Source of the DNA: Beijerinckiaceae bacterium
GTDB lineage: Bacteria; Pseudomonadota; Alphaproteobacteria; Rhizobiales; Beijerinckiaceae
Reading direction: 5' to 3'
Length of the DNA stretch: 64,000 nt
NCBI GenBank assembly: GCA_027533425.1
Contig: JAPZUD010000001.1
Location: 434,001-498,000 of the forward strand
Shown: positions 9,462 to 18,603 of the stretch, one piece after another
Position numbering within the stretch: position 1 is the stretch's first letter
Layout: each line of letters starts with the position of its first letter
Made by a program: the position numbers and the translations under genes
The notes under the pieces: generated by a model
Seen by the model: the letters and a program-made list of their open reading frames with translations, nothing else
Told to the model about the DNA's origin: nothing
Databases searched by the model: none

Positions 9462-9530
9462 CGATCGACTTGCGCCACCAACAGCCCGGTCGATCTTCGC
9501 AGCGGCGGCCGGTGATAAGGGAGAGTTGTG

Positions 9531-11123
9531 ATGAATCTTCGGAAATTCCTGCTGGCCGCCAGTGCGGCCTTCGCGATGTCGGTAGCCCTGGCGCCGGCGA
9601 ATGCGGTGACGCTTCGCTATGCCAACCAGGGCGACCTGAAGTCGCTCGACCCCTATACCCTCAACGAAACAACGGCGAATGCCCATCTCGGCCATGTCTA
9701 TGAAGGCCTGACCTCGCGCGGCAAGGATCTCAAGGTCGGCCCCGGCCTCGCCGAGCGCTGGGAACTGCTCGATGGTGCCAAGCGCTGGCGCTTCCACCTC
9801 CGCAAGGGCGTGAAGTTCCACAATGGCGAGGATTTCACCGCCGATGACGTGATCTTCTCGGCCGAGCGCGTGCGCTCCACCGGCTCGAACTTCCAGACCC
9901 GCGTGCCCAAGGGCGCCAAGTTCACGAAGATCGACAGCCACACCGTCGATGTCGAGCTGGAAAGCCCGAACCCGATCATGGTGGCCCAGTGGGACACCTG
10001 GTACATCATGTCGAAGAAATGGGCCGAGGCGAACAATGCCGTCGCCCCGACGCCGGCGGCGGCCACCACGCCGAGCCACGCCTCGCTCAACACCAACGGC
10101 ACCGGCCCGTTCCGGATCGAGAGCCACCAGCCGGGCGTGAAGACCGTCTTCAAGGTCAATCCGGCCTGGTGGGGCAAGAAGGAGCACAATCTTACCGAGA
10201 TCGTCTTCACCCCGATCCCGAATGATGCCACCCGCGTGGCCGCCCTGCTCTCGGGCGAGGTGGACGTGATCGAGCCGGTTCCCGTGCAGGACATTGCCCG
10301 CGTGAATTCCTCGAACACCGCCAAGGTTCTGGCCGGCCCGGAACTCCGGACGATCTTCCTCGGCTTCGACCAGATCCGCGACGAGCTTCTGGAATCGAAC
10401 GTTAAGGGAAAGAACCCCTTCAAGGATGTCCGCGTCCGGCAGGCCTTCAACATGGCCGTCGACAAGGAGACCATCAAGGCGCGCGTCATGCGGGGCCTGT
10501 CGACCCCGTCGGCGCTGATGATCGCCCCGTCGCTCTTCACCCATTCGAAGGATTTCACCAGCCCGAAATTTGATCCGGATGCGGCCAAGAAGCTGCTCGC
10601 CGATGCCGGCTATCCGAACGGCTTCGAAGTGGGCATGGATTGCCCGAACGACCGCTACGTCAATGACGGCCAGATCTGCCAGGCTGTGGTCGGCATGCTC
10701 GCCCGGATCGGCGTGAAGGTGAACCTCAACGCCCAGCCCAAGGCGCAGTATTTCGCCAAGGTGCTGAAATCCGGGGGCTACAAGACCTCGTTCTACCTGC
10801 TCGGCTGGACCCCCGGCACCTTCGACAGCCATAATGTCCTCTTCGACATCCATGGCTGCCGCGCCGATGGCTCGCCGCGTGGCGAATCGAACCTCGGCGG
10901 CTATTGCAACAAGAAGGTCGACGAGCTGACCGACAAGATCCTCGTCGAGAGCGATCCCGTGAAGCGCGACGCCATGATCAAGGAAGCCTTCCAGATCACG
11001 ACCGGCGAGTTCGGCTATGTCCCGCTGCACCAGCAGGCCCTGAGCTGGGGCGTGTCCAGCAAGGTCGAGCTGTCGCAGCGCGCCGACAACTCGGTCCTGC
11101 TCTACTGGGCCAAGAAGAACTGA
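9531..11123 (+). CDS. Peptide/nickel-type ABC transporter solute-binding protein (family 5), system 1
   Basis: A 530-residue periplasmic binding protein of the DppA/OppA family (SBP_bac_5). A Sec signal peptide covers roughly residues 1-25 (LLAASAAFAMSVALAPANA). The mature part shows the family patterns LDPYTLNETTANAHLGHVYEGL, FTADDVIFSAERV and GTGPFRIE. The ATG at 9531 follows AAGGGAGAG; an in-frame GTG at 9528 is less likely. It is the first gene of a complete operon with two permeases and two ATPases, separated from them by a terminator-like hairpin. Peptides or related cationic or hydrophobic solutes are possible ligands. Confidence 0.92.
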   Translation: MNLRKFLLAASAAFAMSVALAPANAVTLRYANQGDLKSLDPYTLNETTANAHLGHVYEGLTSRGKDLKVGPGLAERWELLDGAKRWRFHLRKGVKFHNGEDFTADDVIFSAERVRSTGSNFQTRVPKGAKFTKIDSHTVDVELESPNPIMVAQWDTWYIMSKKWAEANNAVAPTPAAATTPSHASLNTNGTGPFRIESHQPGVKTVFKVNPAWWGKKEHNLTEIVFTPIPNDATRVAALLSGEVDVIEPVPVQDIARVNSSNTAKVLAGPELRTIFLGFDQIRDELLESNVKGKNPFKDVRVRQAFNMAVDKETIKARVMRGLSTPSALMIAPSLFTHSKDFTSPKFDPDAAKKLLADAGYPNGFEVGMDCPNDRYVNDGQICQAVVGMLARIGVKVNLNAQPKAQYFAKVLKSGGYKTSFYLLGWTPGTFDSHNVLFDIHGCRADGSPRGESNLGGYCNKKVDELTDKILVESDPVKRDAMIKEAFQITTGEFGYVPLHQQALSWGVSSKVELSQRADNSVLLYWAKKN

Positions 11124-11138
11124 GCCTCCGTCACCCGG

Positions 11139-11171
11139 GAGGGCGGCCAATTCCGGCCGCCCTTCTTTTTT
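11139..11171 (+). terminator. Terminator-like hairpin between the binding-protein and permease genes
   Basis: GGGCGGCC (11141-11148) pairs perfectly with GGCCGCCC (11155-11162), followed by a TTCTTTTTT tract. This is a canonical intrinsic terminator sitting inside an operon, 15 bp after the binding-protein stop. It probably acts as a partial terminator and mRNA stabiliser, so that the binding protein is made in excess over the membrane components. Confidence 0.85.
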
Positions 11172-11206
11172 GATCAAGGCCTTTCCGCAAGAATTGGAAC
11201 CGTTGC

Positions 11207-12184
11207 ATGCTCGCGTTCGTGATCCGGCGCATCATGCAATCGGCGGCTGTCATGCTGGCGGTCGCCCTGATTGCATTCCTGATGTTCCGCTTTGTCGGCG
11301 ATCCCGTGAACCAGATGGTCGGCGTGGATACGCCGCAGGAGGAGGTGGCGCGCCTGCGCCAGTCGCTCGGCCTGAATGACCCCACCATCGTGCAGTTCGG
11401 CCGCTTCATGTGGAATGCCCTGCATTTTGATTTCGGCGTTTCCTACCAGTTCCGCCAGCCTGTGACGCGGCTCCTCGCCGAGCGCGCTCCGGCCACGCTG
11501 GAACTCGCCTTCACGGCCGCGGCTTTCGCCTTGGTGGTCGGCCTGATCATGGGGGTCTATTGCGCCCTGCGGCGGGATTCCTGGCTCGCCCAGATCTTCC
11601 AGGCGATCTCGCTGATCGGCGTCAGCCTGCCGACCTTCCTGATCGGCATCCTGCTCATCTACCTGTTCGCCGTCATTCTCGGCTGGCTGCCCTCCAACGG
11701 ACGCGGAGAGGTGGTCAAGGTCGGCGACTGGTGGACCACCGGTTTCCTGACGACATCCGGCCTGCGTGCGCTGGTCCTGCCGGCCATCACCCTCGGCCTG
11801 TTCCAGATGACGCTGATCATGCGCCTTGTCCGGGCCGAGATGCTGGAAGTGATGCGCACGGACTACATCAAGTTCGCCAAGGCTCGCGGCCTCCGCACGC
11901 GCTCGATCCATTTCGGCCATGCCCTGAAGAACACGCTGATCCCGGTCATCACCATTGCCGGGCTGCAGCTTGGCTCGATCATTGCCTTCGCCATCATCAC
12001 CGAAACCGTCTTCAACTGGCCCGGCATGGGCCTGCTCTTCCTGAAGGCGGTTCAGAATGTCGATATCCCGATCATGGCAGCCTATCTCATGCTTATCGGC
12101 CTGCTTTTCGTCCTCATCAACCTGTTGGTCGACCTGACCTACGGGCTGGTGGATCCGCGCCTGCGCATCGCGATGAGGAGCTGA
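11207..12184 (+). CDS. Peptide-type ABC transporter permease DppB-like, system 1
   Basis: A 325-residue inner-membrane permease with the DppB/GsiC topology of six helices: an N-terminal helix (LAFVIRRIMQSAAVMLAVAL), a periplasmic loop, and the binding-protein-dependent transport domain from about residue 95. The EAA-type loop lies in the region of RTDYIKFAKARGLRTRSIHFGHALKN, which contacts the ATPases. The gene is followed by its partner permease after 3 bp. It begins 83 bp after the binding-protein gene, past the hairpin. Confidence 0.93.
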   Translation: MLAFVIRRIMQSAAVMLAVALIAFLMFRFVGDPVNQMVGVDTPQEEVARLRQSLGLNDPTIVQFGRFMWNALHFDFGVSYQFRQPVTRLLAERAPATLELAFTAAAFALVVGLIMGVYCALRRDSWLAQIFQAISLIGVSLPTFLIGILLIYLFAVILGWLPSNGRGEVVKVGDWWTTGFLTTSGLRALVLPAITLGLFQMTLIMRLVRAEMLEVMRTDYIKFAKARGLRTRSIHFGHALKNTLIPVITIAGLQLGSIIAFAIITETVFNWPGMGLLFLKAVQNVDIPIMAAYLMLIGLLFVLINLLVDLTYGLVDPRLRIAMRS

Positions 12185-12187
12185 GCC

Positions 12188-13153
12188 ATGCCCACACCCA
12201 CGCCCGAGGAAGTGAAGGGGCTGGTCGGCGGCGGAGCCGGTTCGCCCGTCATCCGGAAGATCCTCGATTCCGATATCCTCCACAGCTTCCGCTCGTCGAA
12301 GCTCACGATGGTTGCGGCGACAATCGTCTTCCTCTGCTTCTTCGGGGCCCTTTTCGCGCCGTTGATCGCCCCGTTCGACCCGTTCGATCCGGCCAAGGTG
12401 TTCCTCTCGGATGCCTCCATCCCGCCGGTCTGGCAACAGGGCGGCGATCCACGCTTCGTCATCGGCACAGATGATCAGGGTCGCGACATGTTCTCCGCCA
12501 TCCTCTATGGCCTGCGCGTCTCGCTCGCTGTCGGCGGGCTTGGTGTGATGCTGGCCGCTGCGATCGGCATCACCCTCGGCCTTGTCGCCGGCTATATGGG
12601 CGGCCGGATCGACGCGATCATCATGCGCATCGCCGATGTGCAGCTGACCTTCCCGGCCATCCTGATCGCCCTGTTGATCGACGGCGTGGCACAAGGGCTG
12701 TTCCGCGGCCTCCCGCGCGAGCAATCAGCCATTCCGGTTCTCGTCATTTCGATCGGCCTCTCGTTCTGGGTACAATATGCCCGCACCATCCGGGGCTCGA
12801 CCCTGGTCGAGAAGAACAAGGATTATGTCCATGCCGCCCGGCTGGTCGGCTTGCCCGCACCGATCATCATGCTGCGGCATGTCCTGCCGAATGTGATCGG
12901 CCCCGTCCTCGTGATCCTGACGATCAATCTCGGCCTTGCCGTGATCACCGAGGCGACCCTGTCCTTCCTCGGGGTTGGCCTGCCGCCGACACAGCCCTCG
13001 CTCGGCACGCTGATCTCCATCGGGAACAAGTACCTGTTCTCCGGCGATTGGTGGATCGTCGCCTTCCCGGGTGCTACCCTCGCCATCCTTGTGCTGGCGG
13101 TGAACCTGCTCGGCGACTGGCTGCGCGATGCGCTCAACCCCAGGCTGAGGTAA
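12188..13153 (+). CDS. Peptide-type ABC transporter permease DppC-like, system 1
   Basis: A 321-residue permease of the DppC/GsiD type. A hydrophilic N-terminus of about 45 residues is followed by a first helix, the signature FVIGTDDQGRDMFSAILYGLRVSL that marks DppC proteins, and the transport domain with the EAA loop around KDYVHAARLVGLPAPIIMLRHVLPN. It pairs with the preceding DppB-like subunit to form the membrane channel. It ends 3 bp before the first ATPase gene. Confidence 0.93.
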   Translation: MPTPTPEEVKGLVGGGAGSPVIRKILDSDILHSFRSSKLTMVAATIVFLCFFGALFAPLIAPFDPFDPAKVFLSDASIPPVWQQGGDPRFVIGTDDQGRDMFSAILYGLRVSLAVGGLGVMLAAAIGITLGLVAGYMGGRIDAIIMRIADVQLTFPAILIALLIDGVAQGLFRGLPREQSAIPVLVISIGLSFWVQYARTIRGSTLVEKNKDYVHAARLVGLPAPIIMLRHVLPNVIGPVLVILTINLGLAVITEATLSFLGVGLPPTQPSLGTLISIGNKYLFSGDWWIVAFPGATLAILVLAVNLLGDWLRDALNPRLR

Positions 13154-13156
13154 GAA

Positions 13157-14176
13157 ATGACCGAACCCGTCATTTCCGTCCGTGACCTCCGGGTCGAGTT
13201 CGTCACGCGCAAGGGTATCCTCCGGGCGATTGACGGCGTCTCCTTCGACATCATGCCCGGTGAGGTTCTGGGCGTGGTGGGCGAATCCGGCGCCGGCAAA
13301 TCCGTCACCGGATCAGCCATTATCGGCCTGATCGAGCCGCCCGGCCGGATCGCCGGCGGCGAGATCCGCCTGCATGGCCAGCGGATTGACAATCTTGATC
13401 CGGAATCCCTTCGGCGAATCCGCGGGCGGAAGATCGCCATGATCTTCCAGGATCCCCTGACCTCGCTGAACCCGCTCTACCGGGTCGGCGAGCAACTGGT
13501 GGAAACCATCCTCACCCATACCGATCTCAGCCCGTCAGCGGCCCGTGCCCGGGCGATCGATCTCCTCAACGAGGTCGGAATTCCCGCGCCGGAACGCCGG
13601 ATCGATGGCTATCCGCATGAGTTTTCCGGGGGCATGCGCCAGCGGGTAGTGATTGCGCTCGCCCTCTGCGCCGAGCCGGATTTCATCGTGGCGGACGAGC
13701 CGACCACGGCGCTCGACGTCTCGGTTCAGGCCCAGATCATCGCGCTGATCCGCAAGCTCTGCCGCGAGCGCGGCACCGCCGTCATGCTGGTCACGCATGA
13801 TATGGGCGTGATCGCCGAGACGGCGGATCGCGTCGCCGTCATGTATGCCGGCCGCGTTGCCGAGATCGGCCCCGTCCGCGATGTCGTCAAGCATCCGTTG
13901 CACCCCTATGCCAAGGGGCTGATGGGTGCCATTCCGACGCTCGAGGCCGAGGCGGAACGCCTCGTCCAGATCCCCGGTTCGATGCCACGCCTGTCGAACA
14001 TCCCTCAGGGCTGCGCCTTCAACCCGCGCTGTGACCGCGTCTTCGACCGCTGCCGCGTCGAACGCCCGGATCCAGATATCCCGCGCACCGGGCTGGAAGG
14101 CGAGGCGCCCCTCATGCCCGGCCATCGCGTGGCCTGCCATCTCTACACCCGGAACCCTGTCGAGAACGCCTCATGA
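13157..14176 (+). CDS. Peptide-type ABC transporter ATP-binding protein DppD-like, system 1
   Basis: A 339-residue cytoplasmic ATPase. It shows Walker A (GESGAGKS), Q-loop ([12 protein letters not shown]), the ABC signature in the form FSGGMRQRV, and Walker B with the following Glu ([13 protein letters not shown]), then the H-loop (VTHDMGV). The C-terminal oligopeptide-transporter extension contains the cysteine-rich segment [14 protein letters not shown] found in the Dpp/Opp ATPases. Its stop overlaps the start of the second ATPase gene by four bases. Confidence 0.94.
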   Translation: MTEPVISVRDLRVEFVTRKGILRAIDGVSFDIMPGEVLGVVGESGAGKSVTGSAIIGLIEPPGRIAGGEIRLHGQRIDNLDPESLRRIRGRKIAMIFQDPLTSLNPLYRVGEQLVETILTHTDLSPSAARARAIDLLNEVGIPAPERRIDGYPHEFSGGMRQRVVIALALCAEPDFIVADEPTTALDVSVQAQIIALIRKLCRERGTAVMLVTHDMGVIAETADRVAVMYAGRVAEIGPVRDVVKHPLHPYAKGLMGAIPTLEAEAERLVQIPGSMPRLSNIPQGCAFNPRCDRVFDRCRVERPDPDIPRTGLEGEAPLMPGHRVACHLYTRNPVENAS

Positions 14177-15174
14177 CGGCGCAGCCCAAGCCCAGTGAAA
14201 CCTTTGTCGAGGTGCGCGATCTCCGCCGCGTCTTCGATGTCTCGCGGCCCTGGCTCAACCGGGTGATCGAACGCCAGCCCAAGGCCTTCCTCAAGGCGGT
14301 CGACGGGCTCTCCTTCGAGATCCGTCGCGGCGAGACCTTCGCGCTGGTCGGGGAATCCGGCTCCGGCAAATCCACCGTCGCGCGCATGGCGGTCGGGCTG
14401 CTTCCCGTTACCGGCGGCACGGTGACGATCGACGGCGTCTCGATGACGGCGGTGAAGGACAGCCAGACCCGCCAGCAACTCCGCAAGCGGATCCAGATGA
14501 TCTTTCAGGATCCCTATGCCAGCCTCAATCCGCGCTGGCGTGTCGAGCGGATCATCGCCGAACCGATCCATGCTTTCGGCCTGCTGAAAGGCGAGCAGGT
14601 GACGGCGCGCGTAGGCGAATTGCTGACGCTGGTTGGCCTCCATCCGGATGACGGGCGTAAGTTTCCGCATGAATTCTCCGGCGGGCAGCGCCAGCGCATC
14701 GCCATTGCGCGCGCGCTCGCCTCCAGTGCCGAGTTCATCGTCTGCGACGAGCCGACCTCCGCGCTCGATGTCTCGGTTCAGGCCCAGATCCTGAACCTGA
14801 TGCGGGACCTGCAGAAGGAATTCGGCCTGACTTACCTTTTCATCTCGCACAATCTCGCGGTCGTCCGGCACATGGCGGATCGGATCGGCGTCATGTATCT
14901 CGGCCGGCTGGTGGAGATCAGCGAGGGTAAGCGGCTCTTCTCCGCGCCGCGCCATCCCTATACGCGGATGCTGCTGGACGCCGTGCCCGATCTCGGCATG
15001 ACGGGCCGCCAGCGGCAGATGGTGGCCGGCGAGATCCCGAACCCGATCAATCCACCGTCCGGCTGCACCTTCCATCCGCGCTGCCCGCTCGCCAACGAGC
15101 GGTGCAAACGCGAGGCCCCGGCCATGATCGAGGGCGTCGCCTGCCATGCCGTGCAGGAGGGGCGCGTTTCCTGA
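14173..15174 (+). CDS. Peptide-type ABC transporter ATP-binding protein DppF-like, system 1
   Basis: A 333-residue ATPase, partner of the DppD-like subunit. It has Walker A (GESGSGKST), Q-loop (FQDPYASLNPRW), signature (FSGGQRQRI), Walker B (IVCDEPTSALDVS), H-loop (ISHNLAV) and the C-terminal CTFHPRCPLANERC extension. It is the last gene of the operon. Just after its stop lie nested short inverted repeats in the convergent gap before the amidohydrolase gene. Confidence 0.94.
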   Translation: MTAQPKPSETFVEVRDLRRVFDVSRPWLNRVIERQPKAFLKAVDGLSFEIRRGETFALVGESGSGKSTVARMAVGLLPVTGGTVTIDGVSMTAVKDSQTRQQLRKRIQMIFQDPYASLNPRWRVERIIAEPIHAFGLLKGEQVTARVGELLTLVGLHPDDGRKFPHEFSGGQRQRIAIARALASSAEFIVCDEPTSALDVSVQAQILNLMRDLQKEFGLTYLFISHNLAVVRHMADRIGVMYLGRLVEISEGKRLFSAPRHPYTRMLLDAVPDLGMTGRQRQMVAGEIPNPINPPSGCTFHPRCPLANERCKREAPAMIEGVACHAVQEGRVS

Positions 15175-15210
15175 CCGATTGGTCAGCCAATACGACTGAC
15201 CAGCCGGTCA
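15171..15210. repeat. Nested inverted repeats in convergent gap (possible bidirectional terminator)
   Basis: Four short segments alternate: CTGACC (15171-15176), GGTCAG (15181-15186), CTGACC (15196-15201) and GGTCA (15206-15210). Segments 1-2, 2-3 and 3-4 can each pair, giving alternative hairpins. There is no U-tract on either strand. They may end transcription of the two convergent genes or be an operator array. Confidence 0.4.
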
Positions 15211-15226
15211 AGGAATTCCGCCGCCG

Positions 15227-16393
15227 TCAGGCCGCCGTCCGGGCCTTGGCGAGTTCGGTCCAGAAATGCATGCCATAGGGCAGCACATCGTCGTTGAAAT
15301 CATAGGCCGGGTGATGCAACCCCGCGCTGTTCCCATTGCCGATGAAGACATAGGCTCCGGGCCGCTCCAGCAGCATGAAGGAGAAATCCTCGCCGCCCAT
15401 CATCGGGGCGACCCCCTCATCGACAAGGTCGTTGCCGAGCGCCTTCCGCGCGACTTCGGCGGCATGGCGGGTTTCGTCCGGATGGTTGATCGTCGCGGGA
15501 TAGCCGCGCTCGTAATCCACTGTCGCTTCCGCGCCGAAGGTCCGGCAGACCCCGGCCACAATATCCTTCAGGCGGGATTCCGCGAGATCGCGCATGGCCG
15601 GCTCCAGCGTCCGGACGGTGCCGGTCAGCTGGGCGCGCTGCGGGATGATGTTGAAAGCGCTGCCAGCATGGAACATCGTCGCCGAGACGACGACCGATTT
15701 CAGCGGGTCGGCATTGCGCGAGGCGATGCTTTGCAACGCGGTGACGATATGCGCGCCGACCAGCACCGGATCGACTCCGAGATGCGGCGCGGCGGCATGG
15801 GCGCCGCGGCCCTCGATATCGATGATGAACCGGTCGGCCGCCGCCATGATCGGGCCCGGGCGCAGGGCGATCTGGCCCGGAGGCATGCCCGGCATGTTGT
15901 GCATGCCGTAGACTTCCTCGATCTGCCAGCGCGTCATCAGGCCATCCTCGACCATCGCCTTGCCGCCGGCTCCGCCTTCCTCGGCGGGCTGGAAGATCAC
16001 GATGACGGTGCCGTCAAATTCCCGCGTCGCCGCGAGATGCTTGGCCGCGCCCAGCAGCATCGAGGTATGGCCATCATGCCCGCAGGCATGCATCTTGCCG
16101 GAAACAGTCGAGCGATGGGGGAGGTTGGTCTCCTCCTCGATCGGCAGGGCATCCATATCGGCCCGCAAGCCGACAACGCGGCCTGTCTTGCCCTTCCGAC
16201 CATGGATGACGCCGACAACGCCCGTCTGGCCGATCCCCTCGACCACCTCGTCGCAACCGAAGGCCCGCAGCTTCTCCGCCACGATCTTCGCCGTGCGGTG
16301 CACCTCGTAGAGGATTTCGGGATTGGCGTGGAAGTCACGGCGCCAAGCGGAGACCTCGCTCTTCAGCGCCAGGATACGGGGGTCGATGCTCAT
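15227..16393 (-). CDS. M20-family amidohydrolase (hippurate/N-acyl amino acid hydrolase type)
   Basis: A 388-residue dinuclear metallohydrolase of the M20D amidohydrolase group, which cleaves N-acyl amino acids, hippurate or related amides. Metal ligands and family motifs are visible: MHACGHDGHTSM, FQPAEEGGAGG, YGMHNMPG and the C-terminal MGGEDFSFML. The ATG at 16393 begins MSIDPRILALKSEV, the usual N-terminus; the open frame extends further upstream without family similarity. It is transcribed towards the peptide operon, so hydrolysis of imported acyl-amino acids or peptides is a reasonable but unproven role. Confidence 0.9.
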   Translation of the reverse strand: MSIDPRILALKSEVSAWRRDFHANPEILYEVHRTAKIVAEKLRAFGCDEVVEGIGQTGVVGVIHGRKGKTGRVVGLRADMDALPIEEETNLPHRSTVSGKMHACGHDGHTSMLLGAAKHLAATREFDGTVIVIFQPAEEGGAGGKAMVEDGLMTRWQIEEVYGMHNMPGMPPGQIALRPGPIMAAADRFIIDIEGRGAHAAAPHLGVDPVLVGAHIVTALQSIASRNADPLKSVVVSATMFHAGSAFNIIPQRAQLTGTVRTLEPAMRDLAESRLKDIVAGVCRTFGAEATVDYERGYPATINHPDETRHAAEVARKALGNDLVDEGVAPMMGGEDFSFMLLERPGAYVFIGNGNSAGLHHPAYDFNDDVLPYGMHFWTELAKARTAA

Positions 16394-16587
16394 CAGGTCA
16401 TTCCCGGAAAAACAATGTTGTTTCCACCTTAGCGTCCGGAGCGTTCGCGCCAAGCCTTGAATTGTCACAGCGCCGGCTTTCCTGGGGCCTGACCCCATTT
16501 CCTGATTGCGACACACCGCGCCATGGTTGAAAAAAGGGGCAACCAAGCGGCCGGATTGCAGCCGCTCCTCACTCAAAGGACAATCCC

Positions 16588-17745
16588 TTGGCAAGCCACG
16601 ATGATTCCTGGACCGCCCGCAGCCTCGCTGTGCAGGCGATGGGCAAGATCGACGAACCGAGCCGCGGCGTGGTTCCGCCGATCCATGTCACTACCACCTT
16701 CATCCGCGATCCGGACAACCAGTATCGCACCGGCAACATCTATGGCCGGCCGGACAACGAGACCGTTCGCGAGGCGGAAGCCGTCATCGCCATGCTCGAG
16801 GATGCGCGTTCGGCCATGGTCTTCGGCTCCGGCATGTCGGCCGCTGTGGCCGTCTTCCTTGCGCTGAAGCCGGGCGACCATATCGTCGCGCCGAAAGTCA
16901 TGTACTGGGCCCTGCGGAACTGGCTGATGAAGGATGCCGCCGAATGGGGGCTCGTCACCGATTTCGTCGATACCGCTGATCTCGCCGCGGTCGAAGCGGC
17001 CATCCGCCCCGGCAAGACCCGGATGATCTGGCTGGAAACGCCGGCCAACCCGCTCTGGACCATCACCGACATTGCCGGCATTTCCGAAATCGCCCGCCGT
17101 CATGGCGTGCGGGTGGCGGTGGATTCGACCGGGGCGACACCGATCCTGACGCGCCCCTTGGATTTCGGCGCCGATATCGTGATGCATTCGGCCACAAAAT
17201 ATCTCAATGGCCATTCCGACGTGCTGGCCGGCGCGCTCGCCACGCGGACCGAGGATGAGTTCTGGGCCCGGATCCGGCGCGTCCGGGCGATCCAGGGCCT
17301 GATCCTCGGGCCGTTCGAGGCCTTCCTGCTCATCCGCGGCATGCGGACGCTTGGCCTCCGCGTGAAGGCAGCCTGCGAGAACGCCATGGCACTGGCCACG
17401 CGCTTCGCCAATCATGCCGATGTGCACGATGTGCTCTATCCCGGCCTGCCCAGCCATCCCGGCCATGCGCTGGCGGCGCGGCAGATGTCCGGCGGCTTTG
17501 GCGGCATGCTCTCGATCCGGCTGCGCGGCGGCGAAGCCCAGGCCATCGGCGTGGCCGGCAAGGTGAGGCTCTGGAAGCGAGCCACCTCGCTGGGCGGGGT
17601 GGAAAGCCTCATCGAGCATCGCGCCTCGATCGAAGGGGAGGGCACGCCATGCCCGCCCGACCTGCTGCGTCTCTCGACCGGGATCGAGGATGTCGAGGAT
17701 CTCTTCGCCGACCTCGACGCAGCGATCCGCGCGACGAAGCCCTGA
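16588..17745 (+). CDS. PLP-dependent Cys/Met metabolism enzyme (cystathionine beta-lyase-like)
   Basis: A 385-residue fold-type I PLP enzyme of the Cys/Met metabolism family. The Schiff-base lysine is K204 in HSATKYLNGHSD, the pyridine-binding Asp is D179 (VAVDSTG), and the YGRPDNETV segment supplies the phosphate-binding Tyr/Arg of the neighbouring subunit. The family includes cystathionine beta-lyase, cystathionine gamma-synthase and methionine gamma-lyase, and sequence alone does not separate them here. The start is a TTG at 16588 preceded by AAAGGA at good spacing. Its stop abuts the stop of the convergent phnE gene with no gap. Confidence 0.85.
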   Translation: MASHDDSWTARSLAVQAMGKIDEPSRGVVPPIHVTTTFIRDPDNQYRTGNIYGRPDNETVREAEAVIAMLEDARSAMVFGSGMSAAVAVFLALKPGDHIVAPKVMYWALRNWLMKDAAEWGLVTDFVDTADLAAVEAAIRPGKTRMIWLETPANPLWTITDIAGISEIARRHGVRVAVDSTGATPILTRPLDFGADIVMHSATKYLNGHSDVLAGALATRTEDEFWARIRRVRAIQGLILGPFEAFLLIRGMRTLGLRVKAACENAMALATRFANHADVHDVLYPGLPSHPGHALAARQMSGGFGGMLSIRLRGGEAQAIGVAGKVRLWKRATSLGGVESLIEHRASIEGEGTPCPPDLLRLSTGIEDVEDLFADLDAAIRATKP

Positions 17746-18603
17746 TCAGACCGGCGTTGTACGCTTGCCCACCAGGGCCAGCCGCAACCGCGAGGAGACG
17801 AAGTCGATCACCGCCACCGTCACCAGGACCATCAGGATGATGAAGGCGACCCGGTCCCATTCGAAGGTGCGGATCATCTCGGCGAGATGCAGCCCGATCC
17901 CGCCCGCTCCGACGATCCCGATGATCGTTGCCGAGCGGGTGTTGGATTCGAAGTAGTAGAGCGTCTGGCTGATCAGCACCGGCAGCACCGCCGGAATGAT
18001 GCCGAAGCGCACGGCATGCAGGCTCGACCCTCCGGTCGAGATCACGCCCTCCGACGGCTTGCGGTCGACGGATTCAATCGCTTCCGAATAGAGCTTCGAG
18101 AAGGAGCCGATATCGCTGGTCATGATGGCGAGAACCCCGGCAAAGGGGCCGAGCCCGACCACGTTGATCCAGATCAGCGCCCAGATCAGCGTGTCGACAC
18201 CGCGGATCGAATCCGAGAAGCGGCGCGTCATGAACTGGACGATCCGGTTCGTCATCACGTTCCGCGCCGCGAGGAAGCCGATCGGGAAGGAGAGAATTGC
18301 GGCCAGCAAGGTGCCGAGGAAGGCGATCGCCACGGTTTCGGCCAGCGCCTTGCTGAAGGTCGCGAGTTGCGTGCCGGGGGAGGGCGGGATCATCAGGCCG
18401 AGGAAGGTGCCGAGCTGCACAAGCCCGCTGCCCAGCCTGGCGAATGAGAATTCCAGCCGCGTGAGAGCGAGGATCGTCAGCGCTACCAGCAGGGCAACGA
18501 CAGCCCAGCCGATCATCTGGTTCCGGCGCGAGCCGGCCATGATCGCGGGATGGCGGGCTGAAATGGCGTGGCGGTCGGGGAAGAGGTCACGCGAGGGGAT
18601 CAT
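17746..18603 (-). CDS. phnE: PhnE, phosphonate-type ABC permease, second copy
   Basis: A 285-residue inner-membrane permease of the PhnE family, last gene of a phnC-D-E-E operon. It has an N-terminal helix, then a transport domain with the recognisable PhnE elements SFPIGFLAARN, FSDSIRGVDTLIWALIWINVVG, GPFAGVLAIMTSDIGSFSKLYSEAIE and GIVGAGGIGLHL. Tandem divergent phnE copies are common in rhizobia, where the two probably form a heterodimer. The start overlaps the stop of the upstream phnE by four bases. Confidence 0.93.
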   Translation of the reverse strand: MIPSRDLFPDRHAISARHPAIMAGSRRNQMIGWAVVALLVALTILALTRLEFSFARLGSGLVQLGTFLGLMIPPSPGTQLATFSKALAETVAIAFLGTLLAAILSFPIGFLAARNVMTNRIVQFMTRRFSDSIRGVDTLIWALIWINVVGLGPFAGVLAIMTSDIGSFSKLYSEAIESVDRKPSEGVISTGGSSLHAVRFGIIPAVLPVLISQTLYYFESNTRSATIIGIVGAGGIGLHLAEMIRTFEWDRVAFIILMVLVTVAVIDFVSSRLRLALVGKRTTPV

